In this document: piece after piece, positions 22,801-33,368 of the stretch | How the letters are laid out: every line of letters starts with the position of its first letter | Numbering within the stretch: position 1 is the stretch's first letter | From: Ptiloglossa arizonensis | Taxonomy: Eukaryota > Arthropoda > Insecta > Hymenoptera > Colletidae | Assembly: GCF_051014685.1 (NCBI RefSeq) | Contig: NC_135058.1 | Coordinates: 3,820,811-3,884,810 of the forward strand | DNA length: 64,000 bases | Direction of reading: 5' to 3' | Position numbers and translations under genes: made by a program | Notes under the pieces: model-generated | What the model saw: the letters and a program-made list of their open reading frames with translations, nothing else | The model's database searches: none | Told to the model about the DNA's origin: nothing

Positions 22801-24129
22801 AGAGTTAGTATGCATCCTAGAACGAGCTTAGAGATGGTTATGCGTAATTAACGCGCGTGAGGACCCTCCCCCTACCCCCTACAATCACGACAGACGTTGA
22901 TAATGCGCACGTCGATGCGTTCGACGAATTAATCGGTTAACCGTAACAAATTCGCGGTGTTTTCTAATATCTATTATGCAATTTTAACCAACGTGTCGAT
23001 TTGTTTCGTATTCGAAAGTACTGGCAGAAAAGTGACGATTGAGAAGATTTCTTTGGTTTCTTTCAGTAACTATATGGCGTATTGTTTTCACGTATTAGTG
23101 AAATTGGCCTTACCGTGACGGAGATGATTCAGCGTCGATCAATGATGGATAGACGTCATAACGTAGTGTCCTGATCGAGATAGGTGTCTGGGAATATAGT
23201 AATGGAATGTTATACATGCCCAATTAATGGATGACGTGTAACGTAGAATTTTGGTATTGGTGTTCTCTTCGTGTCAACATTAACGAAACTGGCAGTCCGG
23301 CCAATCGATACAGTTGCGACCACGAAATAGCCCATCTTGCGTTCATTAGTATCGTACGCAGATAAATAATTTCCAAATCGTAAGACGAATCATCGATAAA
23401 TTACAATTCGCGATCGCAGTTTACGGTTAAAATTTCTGCGATTCTTCGATGGCAATTGTTACGAGTTTATGTAGAAGTAGAATACATTAATCATCCTTTT
23501 CAACACGGTGCAAATGATTAATAGAGCGTACGTTGTTATTAATGCGAAAGCTATGCAAATACTTCACTACCCAGATTTAGAATATTTTCGTCCACCTACG
23601 TACACCCCTGTTCATAAATAAATATTATTAAATTCGAAAGTCTAATAGGATTCTCGAACAGTCTAATAGAAAGATCAATTAGAAAATGTATTCCAAGCAT
23701 AGAAATGTATAGATCGACCACTTAGAAAATATTCCTGCGATGGGAGGAGCTTGGTCCAGACCTCTTCTCCCACCAATCATCGCCACGGACTCTAGCTCCT
23801 CGATGACGCCTCATACTATTCTAATTCGTTTAATCGGTCGTTACTTTCATTCGTTACTTATCAATTTTAAACAATTTATTCACTTACCGGCAACGTAGAC
23901 AGAAAAGTAAGCTGAATTTCATGTGTAAGGAGCCAGATCAGCATCGAGTACATTTTTCTTTAATTCTTCGTAATGTGACGTACGAGACTTGCAATTTCTA
24001 CGGTGTTACAACAGTTTTAACAAATTAATATCGTAGTTTCTGTTTCTTCTTGTGTAGTTTCGTCGAGTTCAGTATTATCGATCTGTAACGTAGAATACTT
24101 TACGAATTGAAAATTTTGTAAAATACGGA
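19883..24129. other. CpG-rich single-copy DNA, no gene confirmed
   Basis: Open frames here are short and show no known motif. At about 22,148-22,210 a TATATATA stretch precedes a GGTCGGTGGTCAGTTCC motif containing an arthropod-like TCAGT initiator, but the spacing is not canonical. A 59 bp tandem duplication lies at 21,612-21,722. Otherwise I see nothing I can name. Confidence 0.4.
21612..21722. repeat. 59 bp tandem duplication
   Basis: TTAGAATCATGTTGAATTTA occurs at 21,612 and 21,671, followed each time by GAGTACTCTAAAGAGTGT or a one-base variant and AACACACTAACT. The embedded TAGAGTACTCTA is palindromic. A third, partial echo (GAATACTCTAAATG) follows at 21,724. Confidence 0.9.
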
Positions 24130-24540
24130 AAATTGAATTGTCCACGCTATACATTTTTCGTAATGGGCAAAGTAAAAAGTTTTGAGCGTTTTTCGTTAGA
24201 TGGCTTTAGTGAGCCATATCTCACGATGTATACGTTGCATCTTGTCATTCTATACTGCGACTCAAAGGCGACACAATGCTTTAAAAAAAGTTCTCCGACA
24301 GTTTTGTGTTTAGTGAATCCAGTTGTGTGTTAGAGCGTTCCAAAATGGAGGTAAAAAAAGAGAAAATTCGATACATTCTTCAGTACCACTATGACCAAGG
24401 GGAAAAAGCGGAGACAAAAGAATTTGTGCTGTTTATGGACCCAATACAGTATCGAGTGCAACAGCAAAGAGATGGTTCCAATGCTTCCATTCTGGTAATA
24501 TGGACGTCGAATAAATCATCGATGCCTCCCTCGGTTATAC
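24130..24540 (+). mobile_element. mariner relic, 5' end with transposase N-terminus
   Basis: An ATG at 24,345 opens MEVKKEKIRYILQYHYDQG followed by EKAE, the usual start of mariner transposases (a short polar leader, then a first helix ending ...GEKA). The matching downstream region is missing: after about 24,420 the frame reads unrelated residues to a stop at 24,551, so the element is internally deleted or fused. About 200 bp of apparent 5' leader precedes the ATG. Its right edge touches an isolated satellite copy, which recalls the mariner-satellite association at the left edge of the window. Confidence 0.6.
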
Positions 24541-24725
24541 CAGGATATTGATAATAATTGTTCACACTATGGTCCTACGACGGTTGTTAATTGTTATAAC
24601 GAATGAACAGCAAGATATTGCGAAGTCTGCGAAGGGGAACGGTTGTAGTGAATTTTTGTTCATCCACGCGATTGTTAATGAAATTTACGCACGTTCCGAC
24701 ATAAATGTAACATAAATGTTCGGAA
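24541..24725 (+). repeat. Isolated copy of the ~543 bp satellite (partial)
   Basis: The sequence GGTCCTACGACGGTTGTTAA at 24,571 and the following CAAGATATTGCGAAGTCTGCGAA, GTGAATTTTTGTTCAT and CGATTGTTAATGAAATTTACGC stretches match the satellite core with more divergence than the array monomers show. It lies about 8.5 kb from the nearest array copy. Confidence 0.85.
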
Positions 24726-27700
24726 CATTTATACATTTTTCGTAATATTAGAACACCGTGGATTATTTTATCGTATAAAAGGGATGAAAACCCTTTGCAA
24801 AACGAATTGGTTTGTTGTACATTAATTTACAACAGTGGCAAGTGCCATCGATGAATTGGTAAAATCGAGCCTCGAAACTTGGCAAAGAAATAACGACTTT
24901 CGTTTCCAGAGTGTATATACGATACACGGGTTTGCGCAACAAATTCACCAGACTAGATTGAAACTTCACGAGTCACCGGTTTTAGAAATACCATGTGTCT
25001 TTGTCCTTTTCCTTTTTTGCAAGACCGGATCTAAAAAAGTCGGTAGAACGCGCAACATCTTGATAAATGTTTCGCATATCCTCTGAGTAATGACCACTTG
25101 CGCATACACGTCGTGAATAACGTTCTCTGCGCATTCGCGTGCGATACGGAAGCTTGTATGTGTTTTGAAGGAATTTGAATCTTGTTTGCATTTCATCCTT
25201 ATAGTTTCGGTAACAAGAGACTGAGAAGGTTCACCGACCCGTAGTTCTTATCGGTGTCTTTCTTTTAGCCTAGATGGTCGAATCCACCGTTTACGTACCA
25301 TCGATTCGGTTACGTTTCGTGTAATATAGACGACACGAGATGAAATTTCGGAGCAGCAACTTTTTACGAGATTCCACGCGTCGATTCTTTTCCGTTTAGT
25401 CACGGATCTTGCAGAGACTGACTAAAACGTCTTACTCGCAGTTCTCGATCTTTCATCCTCCCTTCTATATCTTCATCGTGTTTTACGACCACGTTATCGT
25501 TAATATACGTTTTCGTGTAGGCGTTGCGATACTATCGACTGTCTTGTTACCCGAATCAGTACCCGTGGATCGAGAACGAAGTCACGGTTAGCGTAACGTT
25601 CGCGGCAGTTTCGTGTCGCTGTGTTTTCCATTACGATTAGCTCGGTAAACATAATTCCGCGCGAGCAACGAACGTCTCTATCAGCGAGGGTTTTCGTAAT
25701 AAGGATTACGCGAATGGTCAACATGTTCGAGTGTAGATTTCTAATGTGACCGAGGAGTTCATAAGGGTTCGATACACACCGGGAACGATTCAATTATGAT
25801 GAAATAGATTCAGGCGACTTTAGACCTCTCCCAGATCTGTGGTATGTATTTGGAATTGTGTTAGCAATTCTGCAGGGGTCAGGAAGGATTTGTGTGGGTT
25901 GGATGTAGGCCAGGCGGGCCAGAGTTACTTTTGGTAGTTTATTTTTTAAACCAAGTTGAATTGGATTTTGGTGTATGAATAAATTAAGCTATTTTAAGGG
26001 GAGCCCGAACGTGTCGAAGAATCGTTTATCGTGTATTGTTTCAATGTCCTTTTTGGTCTTTCTCGAGGCTCGTGTAATAATCGTTTCGACGACCGAAGCA
26101 ACGACGCGTTTGTTTTGTAACTTTAAATAGTTTTTACACGTTGTTCGCTTTCCAAATTCGTTGGATCACCGTTTACGAGAATATCAATTTCTATTGGAAA
26201 TTTTCTTCGCAAAGAATCTTCGAAGATTGAAACTCATTTCTAGAGGAAATACTCGCGATGTTAATTTTTCAATTCTGCTCTTCCGTTACAATAAATAGCA
26301 ATTTATTCGGAGCACTATACTCCGGTCTAGATACGCCGCACTTATTTTTAAAGGGTATTTTAACAAGAAAGTGATATCCCACACTGAATAGGACACGTTT
26401 TTACGACTTACGCAGTCAATGTCGTTGACGACCGGCTCCACATTCTAAGTACCACTTTTTATGTTTCTTTAAGATTCTGGGCTTGGTTATTGAATTTTGT
26501 ATCCACTCTAAGAACGGCAAAGCACCGCTGCAGTAATAAAAGCAACGATGTTATCCTATTCCTTCTTTTCAGCTGATCATCAACGTATGCCTTTCGTGTC
26601 TTGTTTAATTCTTCTCCGGTCGGGCAAACATTTTAATCTGCCCGAACGTGATAAAGTCTGGATTACATATAACATTTCGTTTATCTGCGGTATCATATGA
26701 AACGTGTATTGTAAATGTCATGCGTGGATATTCGCCTAGGTGGACATTTAATTTAATCGCCGCAGAGCTGTTTCGAGTATTCGTTTTTAAATGGGAAAAA
26801 TGGTTGCACAATCACGCGCTGAAATTTATAACAGTTTCCGACGAGTCCCGCGCATAATGTTTTATCTTGTTTTACACGAGCAAATGTTGTATTTCTTTTT
26901 TCTTTTTTTTTTTTAAGTACACACGCTTAATAAAATGTCGCATATTTCGAACACTTCCGTGGACAATACCGTGTAGAACCACTGACAATCGAATTACTAA
27001 ATAAAGCTGTAACAAGAGCGGTTACTCCATTCAAGGAAAAGGCAACGTATCACAATGGAACCCAGGGAAATCAGTAGGAGAAACTTCGTTGGCAAAGTTT
27101 CGTCAAGTTGGACGAAGAAAATGAACGAAGCGCGGTTTCTATCGCGAGTTTCAGTCTTGCGGAAGACCACTTGGAACCTGCTTCGAATATTAATCAATTT
27201 CTTTGTACAATTCTGTACCTATAATTCGTTATAACGTTCTATGTACGATCGTCCACTGATTTTTGCGAACAATTCGTTCATCTTTAACCGATTGCGTAAC
27301 AATTTTATTTTCTTTCACGGACGTCGTCGTACGAAGAAAATTTCTCCGCATAATGGGGGTATATCGTGAGTCGTTAATAAACGCAATACACACCTACATT
27401 GTTAAACCGCAATCGTGCAGCCCGTTTTTCAACACGAATCGGTACACTAATCACGTAACGTATCGTACGAGTTACAACCGATTGTTCTTAAAAGTATCGC
27501 GAATAAAATGTAGAAAATAATTTTTCAAACTTTTATTTCGCAACTTTTCTCTTATTTTCTATTTGGGAAGTTTCGTTCGAACTTAAAGGAACTCCATGCG
27601 GCAATGGGTTATAAAATTACCGGGTTTCGATGTTAGATCTCGTAACTGTAAACGTCACGGTACGATGTAAAACTTTATTTCCTCCGTTCGACTGTCTCTT

Positions 27701-30399
27701 ACCTCGCGGTGAAATTAATACCATCGGATTGTACTGTTTTGCTTTTGCGTACCATTATGTATCTCGTATTGGCACACGCGTTTGTAATGCGACACGCGCA
27801 TCGTTCGACGCAACGGGGTTGGCGCGAGATAAAAATAGATAGAAATAAGACGTTTCCAAGTGGCGGTCCGGGGCACAAGGGGAACGTTTGTATATTACGT
27901 CATTCTTGCACTTAGGAAGGCAGACGTGGGCGAATGATCAGATGTCGGGGCTGGAGTTGAGAGAGGATCCGGATAAAATGGTTTTCGTGTGATGCCTGAA
28001 ACGAGTAAGACGACCACCAACACGACGCATTGAAAGCGAGCCACAAAAGTTCCGCTTTTCTTCGACCGTATACCGACTACTTTTCAGAAATATTTTTCTC
28101 GGTATGGGCCACAAGGTCCGGCGAGCCTGTTATATGGCCAGAAACATATTTATATACGAAGCTCACGTAAGGGCTGTATTCGGTCGGCTGATCATTGTCT
28201 ATAGACGGAGAATTATAAAAACCACGAACAGAACGAGGGGGAGAACTGAACAGAATTTATACGGTGGTATTTCGTAACGAACGAATTAATCGGTGGTACA
28301 TCTTATTAATTAACGGTCGGAACGTTCCACCGGTGTCTAATGAAGACCTGTACAGGCGGTACGAGCGAGGAGATGGATGATTGCGAAGGTTGAATAGAAA
28401 ATACGGAATAACGTGTTTTCGTACGAGGCCACGTTTTCGCGAAAATCAACGTCCAGAATTTTATCGAGCACGCGTACGATTGGATAGAACTTGGCTACCG
28501 TGTCTGGCCATCGCTCGTTATTTCTACTTCTGTTACCGTTTGTAAATATTGATCGCGATATGGTATTATCTGTTTTCCGTCGGCGTTACTATTTTCAAAC
28601 TAGTTAGAACCAGTTAAAACAGGTCGTATCGTATCACCGTCGATGTTTGCAATCACCGACACAAGTAGAAACAACGAATAATAATCGGGCACGTTAGTCG
28701 AGCCGTGTTTAATCGCGTACGCGTATCCGTTGGATTTTCAAAATTACTTTCCACGAAAATGAAAGCTCGTACGAGAAAACGTTATTTCACACTTTCGATT
28801 AATTTTCTCGCGCGAAATCACACTTTACATTCGTATCGTCGATTACACAATACTTTGTACATTTAGTCCACGTTCGAGAATTCTCGGTAAAGAGTACACC
28901 AATGGCACACATCCATGGTATTGCGCGCGGAGAATACCTCTTATCGATAACGCGACATCGTGCAAGTCTTTACGACTGCTAGCGTTAAATTACCATAGAT
29001 CGTGCCAACGTTGTTCCTTTTTTTTTTTTTCAAAAGTTGATTTACACGGAGCACGTTGCGTAACGAACCGCGCTCGCACGGAATGTTTCACACGGTCGCA
29101 TAAATATTTATTTTCTATCCATGGCCAGTCGCGAGCGTCACGATGCAATAAAAATGTTCTTTTGTTTGTACTTTTCGGAGGAGAACGCAATATTTCAATA
29201 GCCACGCGTATGTGTGTAGTTGTTCGTGTCGCGTAACGTGTAACACGTTGCACGAGATCGAGTAGGCTTAGGAAGTGTATGGTCAGACATGTCGGTAACT
29301 ACATAGCAACGTATTGCCGTGCCGAGGATACGAGCTAGTAGTATTACCACAGAGCAAGCGAAACGATTTCACAGTAGTACAAGTCAGCATTCGACGCGTG
29401 TGCTAGCCAGGGAGTAATGAACCTGTTACCGATACTTCGGTATCGCGGATCTGCTTACCTGTGTCCACGTATCGGTTAATTTAAGCCCGAACTTCCACGG
29501 GAAAATAGGCCGTAACTGAAATTATCGTTTCGGAATGAGATTATCGTACGGTATTTCCATCGAGTTTTGCATCGCGATCGCGTCGAGAATATCATTAGTC
29601 CCAGTGAACGATACATCGTTCTATTTCGGATGCGATTCGCAAGAACTGAAAATTCCAGACATTGCGTGTCCTCCGGCTCGTTCAACTTTATATTACGGTT
29701 GCTTCGCACGCGAACCGGGAACGCTTTACGTGCGGTTGTACGAACGAACCAATTTTCTACCCAATATGTACACGCGTTCGGTGTATTTTGAGCATTAAAC
29801 GCGAACTCAACGAACGAATGTTGCGCGTTGTTCGTTGCATCGAAAATCCCGTAAGATCGGGGATTCGAAGCCGGGGAGTGGCTTTGGATTCGATACGAGG
29901 AGGGTAATCTTTTCAGAAAATTTCCTTAGCTGGGAATACTCTTAAGGAGCACGGCTGAAACGACTCGCGGATATCGTGAATTCGAGAGAAGCTACTCGTC
30001 CTCCCCGGGGGCCCGACGCGTCTTAAATCGATTTCATAACGCCGGGAAATTAATTGAAACGCTGGTAGGAAACCACTCGAACACCTTTTCCCGAGGCTCG
30101 AGTTCTCTCGTGTGCAGAGATAGCGGCGGAACTACTGCCCCGTGCATTAGGAACGCCAGAATAAACGAAGCGCTCGAGCGGAAACCGAAGGAACGAACCC
30201 ATTAAAGATACAGATTCCGAACCCGAACGCGTGCCTCGCTTAATCAATTTCTCGTGTAACGTTCCACGTGGGGATTCCTGTATGCGAAAGGCGTTTAAAC
30301 TCTATCTGGCACGATGCCTATCGCAATAATTAACAGCGTGTACACGCGTCTGCGTATTGCGTCCGAAACGAATATAACGCACCGTGAAAATATATAATA
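24726..30399. other. CpG-rich single-copy DNA, no gene confirmed
   Basis: About 5.7 kb without recognisable protein homology, RNA gene or large repeat. An acceptor-like pyrimidine tract plus CAG stands at about 26,556-26,573 (CCTTCTTTTCAG), and TATA-like TTATAAAAA at about 28,213, but neither is tied to an exon. The open frames are short, scattered over both strands and overlapping, as expected by chance. Confidence 0.4.
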
Positions 30400-30960
30400 A
30401 AGCGTAGGCTCGGGGTTTGTTTGGGTCGTACCGTGACGAGTGGCTGAGCGAGAGCCGTCGCGAAAAGGTCCGAGAAGAGGGTCGACCGAGCATCAATCGA
30501 GCCGTGTAATCGCCGACAGAAACGTCGAATTAGAAATGAGGAAACAATCGGAGCGAAATGCACGGCAGTTCCGCGAGGACAGTCGAAAGGGGTGGCTGCT
30601 GGATTCATGGTCGCTCGCCGAAACGATCGGCCGCGGTCGACGGCGCTCGGGATCCCTCGGTCGCACCGCGCCGGCGCTATGCCACCCGCTTGACGTAGCA
30701 AGATGGCGGCGGCGTGTCGGAGGCGTCTCCGTCCGCACAGTGCTCGACGTCGAGCAGTCCGCGTACGTTCGCAACAACGTTTCACCGCATTAATGTGGTA
30801 GTGCATCCGGAGCACCGTTCACGTCCGAGGCCACGGTGCAGTCTCGTCAATCGCAACGTAGAGAACGTCATCAACAATCAGAGTAAACGACACGCATACG
30901 ACGGGACGTCGCGATCAGTGCGAGCACCGCGGTGTACATAGAGCAGTGTGAACTCGATCG
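30400..30960 (+). promoter_or_regulatory. GC/CpG-rich promoter-like region
   Basis: A marked rise in G+C and CpG distinguishes this stretch from its surroundings. It contains a CRE half-site TGACGT (30,691) directly before a perfect YY1/Pho-type site. Such a site close to a start of transcription is common in housekeeping and developmental promoters. On the plus strand, 2.4 kb downstream, lies a good ATG plus splice donor (33,347). Overlapping open frames on both strands (for example 30,330-30,815 minus and 30,440-30,793 plus) are attributed to the lack of AT-rich stop codons. Promoter function is inference. Confidence 0.45.
30699..30710 (+). promoter_or_regulatory. YY1/Pleiohomeotic-type site
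   Basis: CAAGATGGCGGC matches the strong consensus for YY1 and its insect homologue Pho (AAnATGGCGGC). It is the only such match I noticed in the window, and it lies within the GC-rich stretch and directly after TGACGTAG. In animals this extended form usually lies just downstream of a transcription start. The ATG inside the motif does not begin a plausible protein. Confidence 0.6.
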
Positions 30961-33346
30961 TCCCGTTCGCGACGTTCCTCGTTGATTTCTTTCGTGGTGC
31001 GTGCTACTCGTTCCCTCCCGTGTCCCCCTTACACCCTCGTTCTTCCTCTTTCCTTTTCCCTCCGTTTCTTTCTCTCTCTGGCTGTCTCTGTCTCTCTATC
31101 TACCTATCTATTTCTCTTTCGCTCTATCTACCCCTCTCTCTCTCGCTCTCTCTCTCCCTCTCCCCCCCTCTTTCTCTCTCTCTCTCTGTTTCTTTCTCTC
31201 TCCCTATTTTGTAACCTTCTCTCTTTTCTTCACAGTTCCTCGAAAAGCTCCACCAGTACGCATACATACACGCGCGTGTTCCTTATTTCTTTCTTTCTTT
31301 CTCCCCCCTCCTCCCTCCCCCCGTCCAGTTTGTTCCGCGTCCGTTCCGTGTTCCCCTCACTCTGATCCCGGTGAAATGCCCGTAACCGGTCGTGGCTCGC
31401 GACGACGACGACGAAGAGGCGGTTGTCGTTGGTGTACGGTTCCTTGACGAGCACGGGATACGTGCGAACCGGCGCATGCACTGCAGCCCCTGCTACTATG
31501 ATAATAACGAGAAAGGTGGCACGGTGGGCGCTCCTCCTGAAGCGAGAGGCGCTCGGCCGAAACTACGGTGCACAAAAGCGGTCAGAACAAGCACCCCGCG
31601 GTGCCACGGCAATGCTGCCCCGTCCCGGCCGGCTGGTAGATGACAACATCGACACCGACACCGACACCGACAACACCGTGGCCACCGACCTGCGGATGAT
31701 CAGCAGCTGCGTCGCGTTGGCGCTGTCGTTGCCGTTCCCGTACTACTATCGCTACTGCCCTCGTGCTGGGATCGCCGCCTCGCTCTTCTACAAGTCAGAA
31801 CGCTGCACGCTCGTCGACGACCACGAGGACGACGATTGTTACTCGCCGCTGACGAATACGTGGAACGACGTACCGCGACCGGGACCAACGAGCCCGATTC
31901 CTGGAGTAAGAGCATCGTCACCAGCAGCAGCAGCAGCGGAAGCACCAATAGCAGCAGCATCGACCGAGCTGAAAGCGGAGGAGCAACAGGACGTAGCGGT
32001 GCACGGCGTACAGGAACAGGAGAACGCGCCGAGAGGAACGAAAGAGGAGGTAGTAACGGTGCCCGAGAGCGTGGACAGTAACCGCCGCCTTAGCCGGCAG
32101 AACGTGCGAGGCGCACGATTTTGCGCGTGACCAACAGCCCCTCGCTGTTACGCCGAGTCGATTTGGATCGCGGGTGCGATTCACGTGGTACCGGTTTTAC
32201 GTGTAACGGTCACGACCGATAACGGTGGGGATCCTCGTGCACGACAGTGATACACACACCACGCGTCGCCGATCGGTCCATTCAGCGAGCATTTTCACCG
32301 ACAGAGAGAGAGAGATACGTTCTCTCGTCGTCGCCGTCGTCGTCGCCGTCGTCGTCGTCGTTGTTGTTGTTGTTATCGTCGTCGTCGTCATTGTCACTGT
32401 ACGGGAATTACGGAACGAAGCACGCGCGTGATCTCGTATCGTGTATAAGAAGCCCCCAGTGTTCGAAAACAGTGTGCGCGTCTGAAGGAAGTTTCGACGG
32501 TTCGGAAAAGTCGGTCCAAGTACGCGCGAATACGAGGAAGTCGCCGGCCGCGTGAAATACACAGAGAGAAGGTTCGCCGGTGAAAGGGGACGAGGTTACG
32601 CGTATCCTCGTTGTTGACGGTGCACGCGTGCCGGCGCGACGGAGAAACACTCGTCGCGGGCAAAGGACACGCTGTGCGACTCGTAGTTCGAACGACGAAG
32701 GAGCATAGAACACACACACGTACACGAGCATATACACATACACGTACACACACACGTACACGCGTACGCACGTAAAAAAAGGAAAAAAAAAGGAGAAAAA
32801 AAAAAGCAGAACAAAAGAACGGGAGAAGTGTGATATCGACTGCCCGTTGCATTTGTACTCCTGCCCTGAAATTTCGATTCGTGTAGCGCCATATCGCGAC
32901 ACATATATACATATTGTATCCTTCTCTATCTGTTTGTCCGCCTTGTCCGTCTCTCTCTACTTCTCTCTTTCTCTCTATCTCTCTATCTCTCTCTATTTCT
33001 TCTCCCTCTATTTCCCTTACTCCGTAATATTTACATATATATACATACGTATTATATACATACATACATATATACGAGTACATATATATATGCACGTATA
33101 AACACACGCGTGTCCCGCATTCATACGTTATACGTGGGTACCCAGGCGCACAGTGCGAAAGAAAATAGTAATATCGGTGCGGAAAGGGGGTTGTACGTCG
33201 TATACGCGAGTGTGCTCCTTCGATCCGGCGTGTCTCGTTATATAGCTGCATCACTTTCCTACGGATCTCCACGCCACGTCAAGTGCCGCTCGGCCAATTA
33301 AGCGAAACTCTCAGCGTTAAGCCGATCTACCCGAAGATCTTCGAAC
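30961..33346 (+). other. Probable 5' leader or first-intron region
   Basis: GC-rich to simple-repeat-rich DNA between the promoter-like region and the candidate start exon. It contains a (CT)n tract at 31,045-31,225 running into a strong acceptor-like TTCTTCACAG (AG at 31,234-31,235), GTC/GTT trinucleotide repeats at 32,330-32,395, ACACGT-type repeats at 32,707-32,775 and TA-rich repeats at 33,030-33,100. One plus-strand frame at 31,423-32,130 is open for 235 codons; it includes TDTDTDTD and AAAAA runs and has no domain I recognise. Long 5' leaders of this kind precede many insect developmental genes. Confidence 0.35.
31045..31225. repeat. (CT)n-rich pyrimidine tract
   Basis: Almost uninterrupted C and T on the plus strand, mostly CTCTCT with TCTATCTACC variants. 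On the minus strand it is a (GA)n tract of the kind bound by GAGA-factor-type proteins in insects. Overlapping frames read S/L-rich artefacts. Confidence 0.9.
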
Positions 33347-33368
33347 ATGTCGCTGCTCAGCGTCACGG
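33347..33368 (+). CDS. Candidate first coding exon (MSLLSVT... then splice donor)
   Basis: An ATG at 33,347 in good context (GAACATGTCG) begins ATG TCG CTG CTC AGC GTC ACG G and meets a near-consensus donor GTGAGT at 33,369-33,374, leaving phase 1. It lies downstream of the promoter-like GC-rich region on the same strand. If joined to the exon at 40,594, the frame stays open through that exon but reads something other than the signal peptide. It may instead belong to another gene or splice to an exon beyond the window. The identity cannot be told from seven residues. Confidence 0.35.

Noticed and set aside
31700..31960. Minus-strand frame starting MLLLLVLPLLLLLV, resembling a signal peptide
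   Set aside because: The Leu run is the antisense of AGC/GCA trinucleotide repeats at 31,920-31,965, not a real hydrophobic leader; there is no splice or promoter support.
32394..33272. 292-codon minus-strand frame
   Set aside because: It covers TA, GA and ACACGT simple repeats and trinucleotide runs, with compositional blocks (IERDREIERKRE, VRTRVRVCVRV) and no domain. The plus strand shows the better gene signals.
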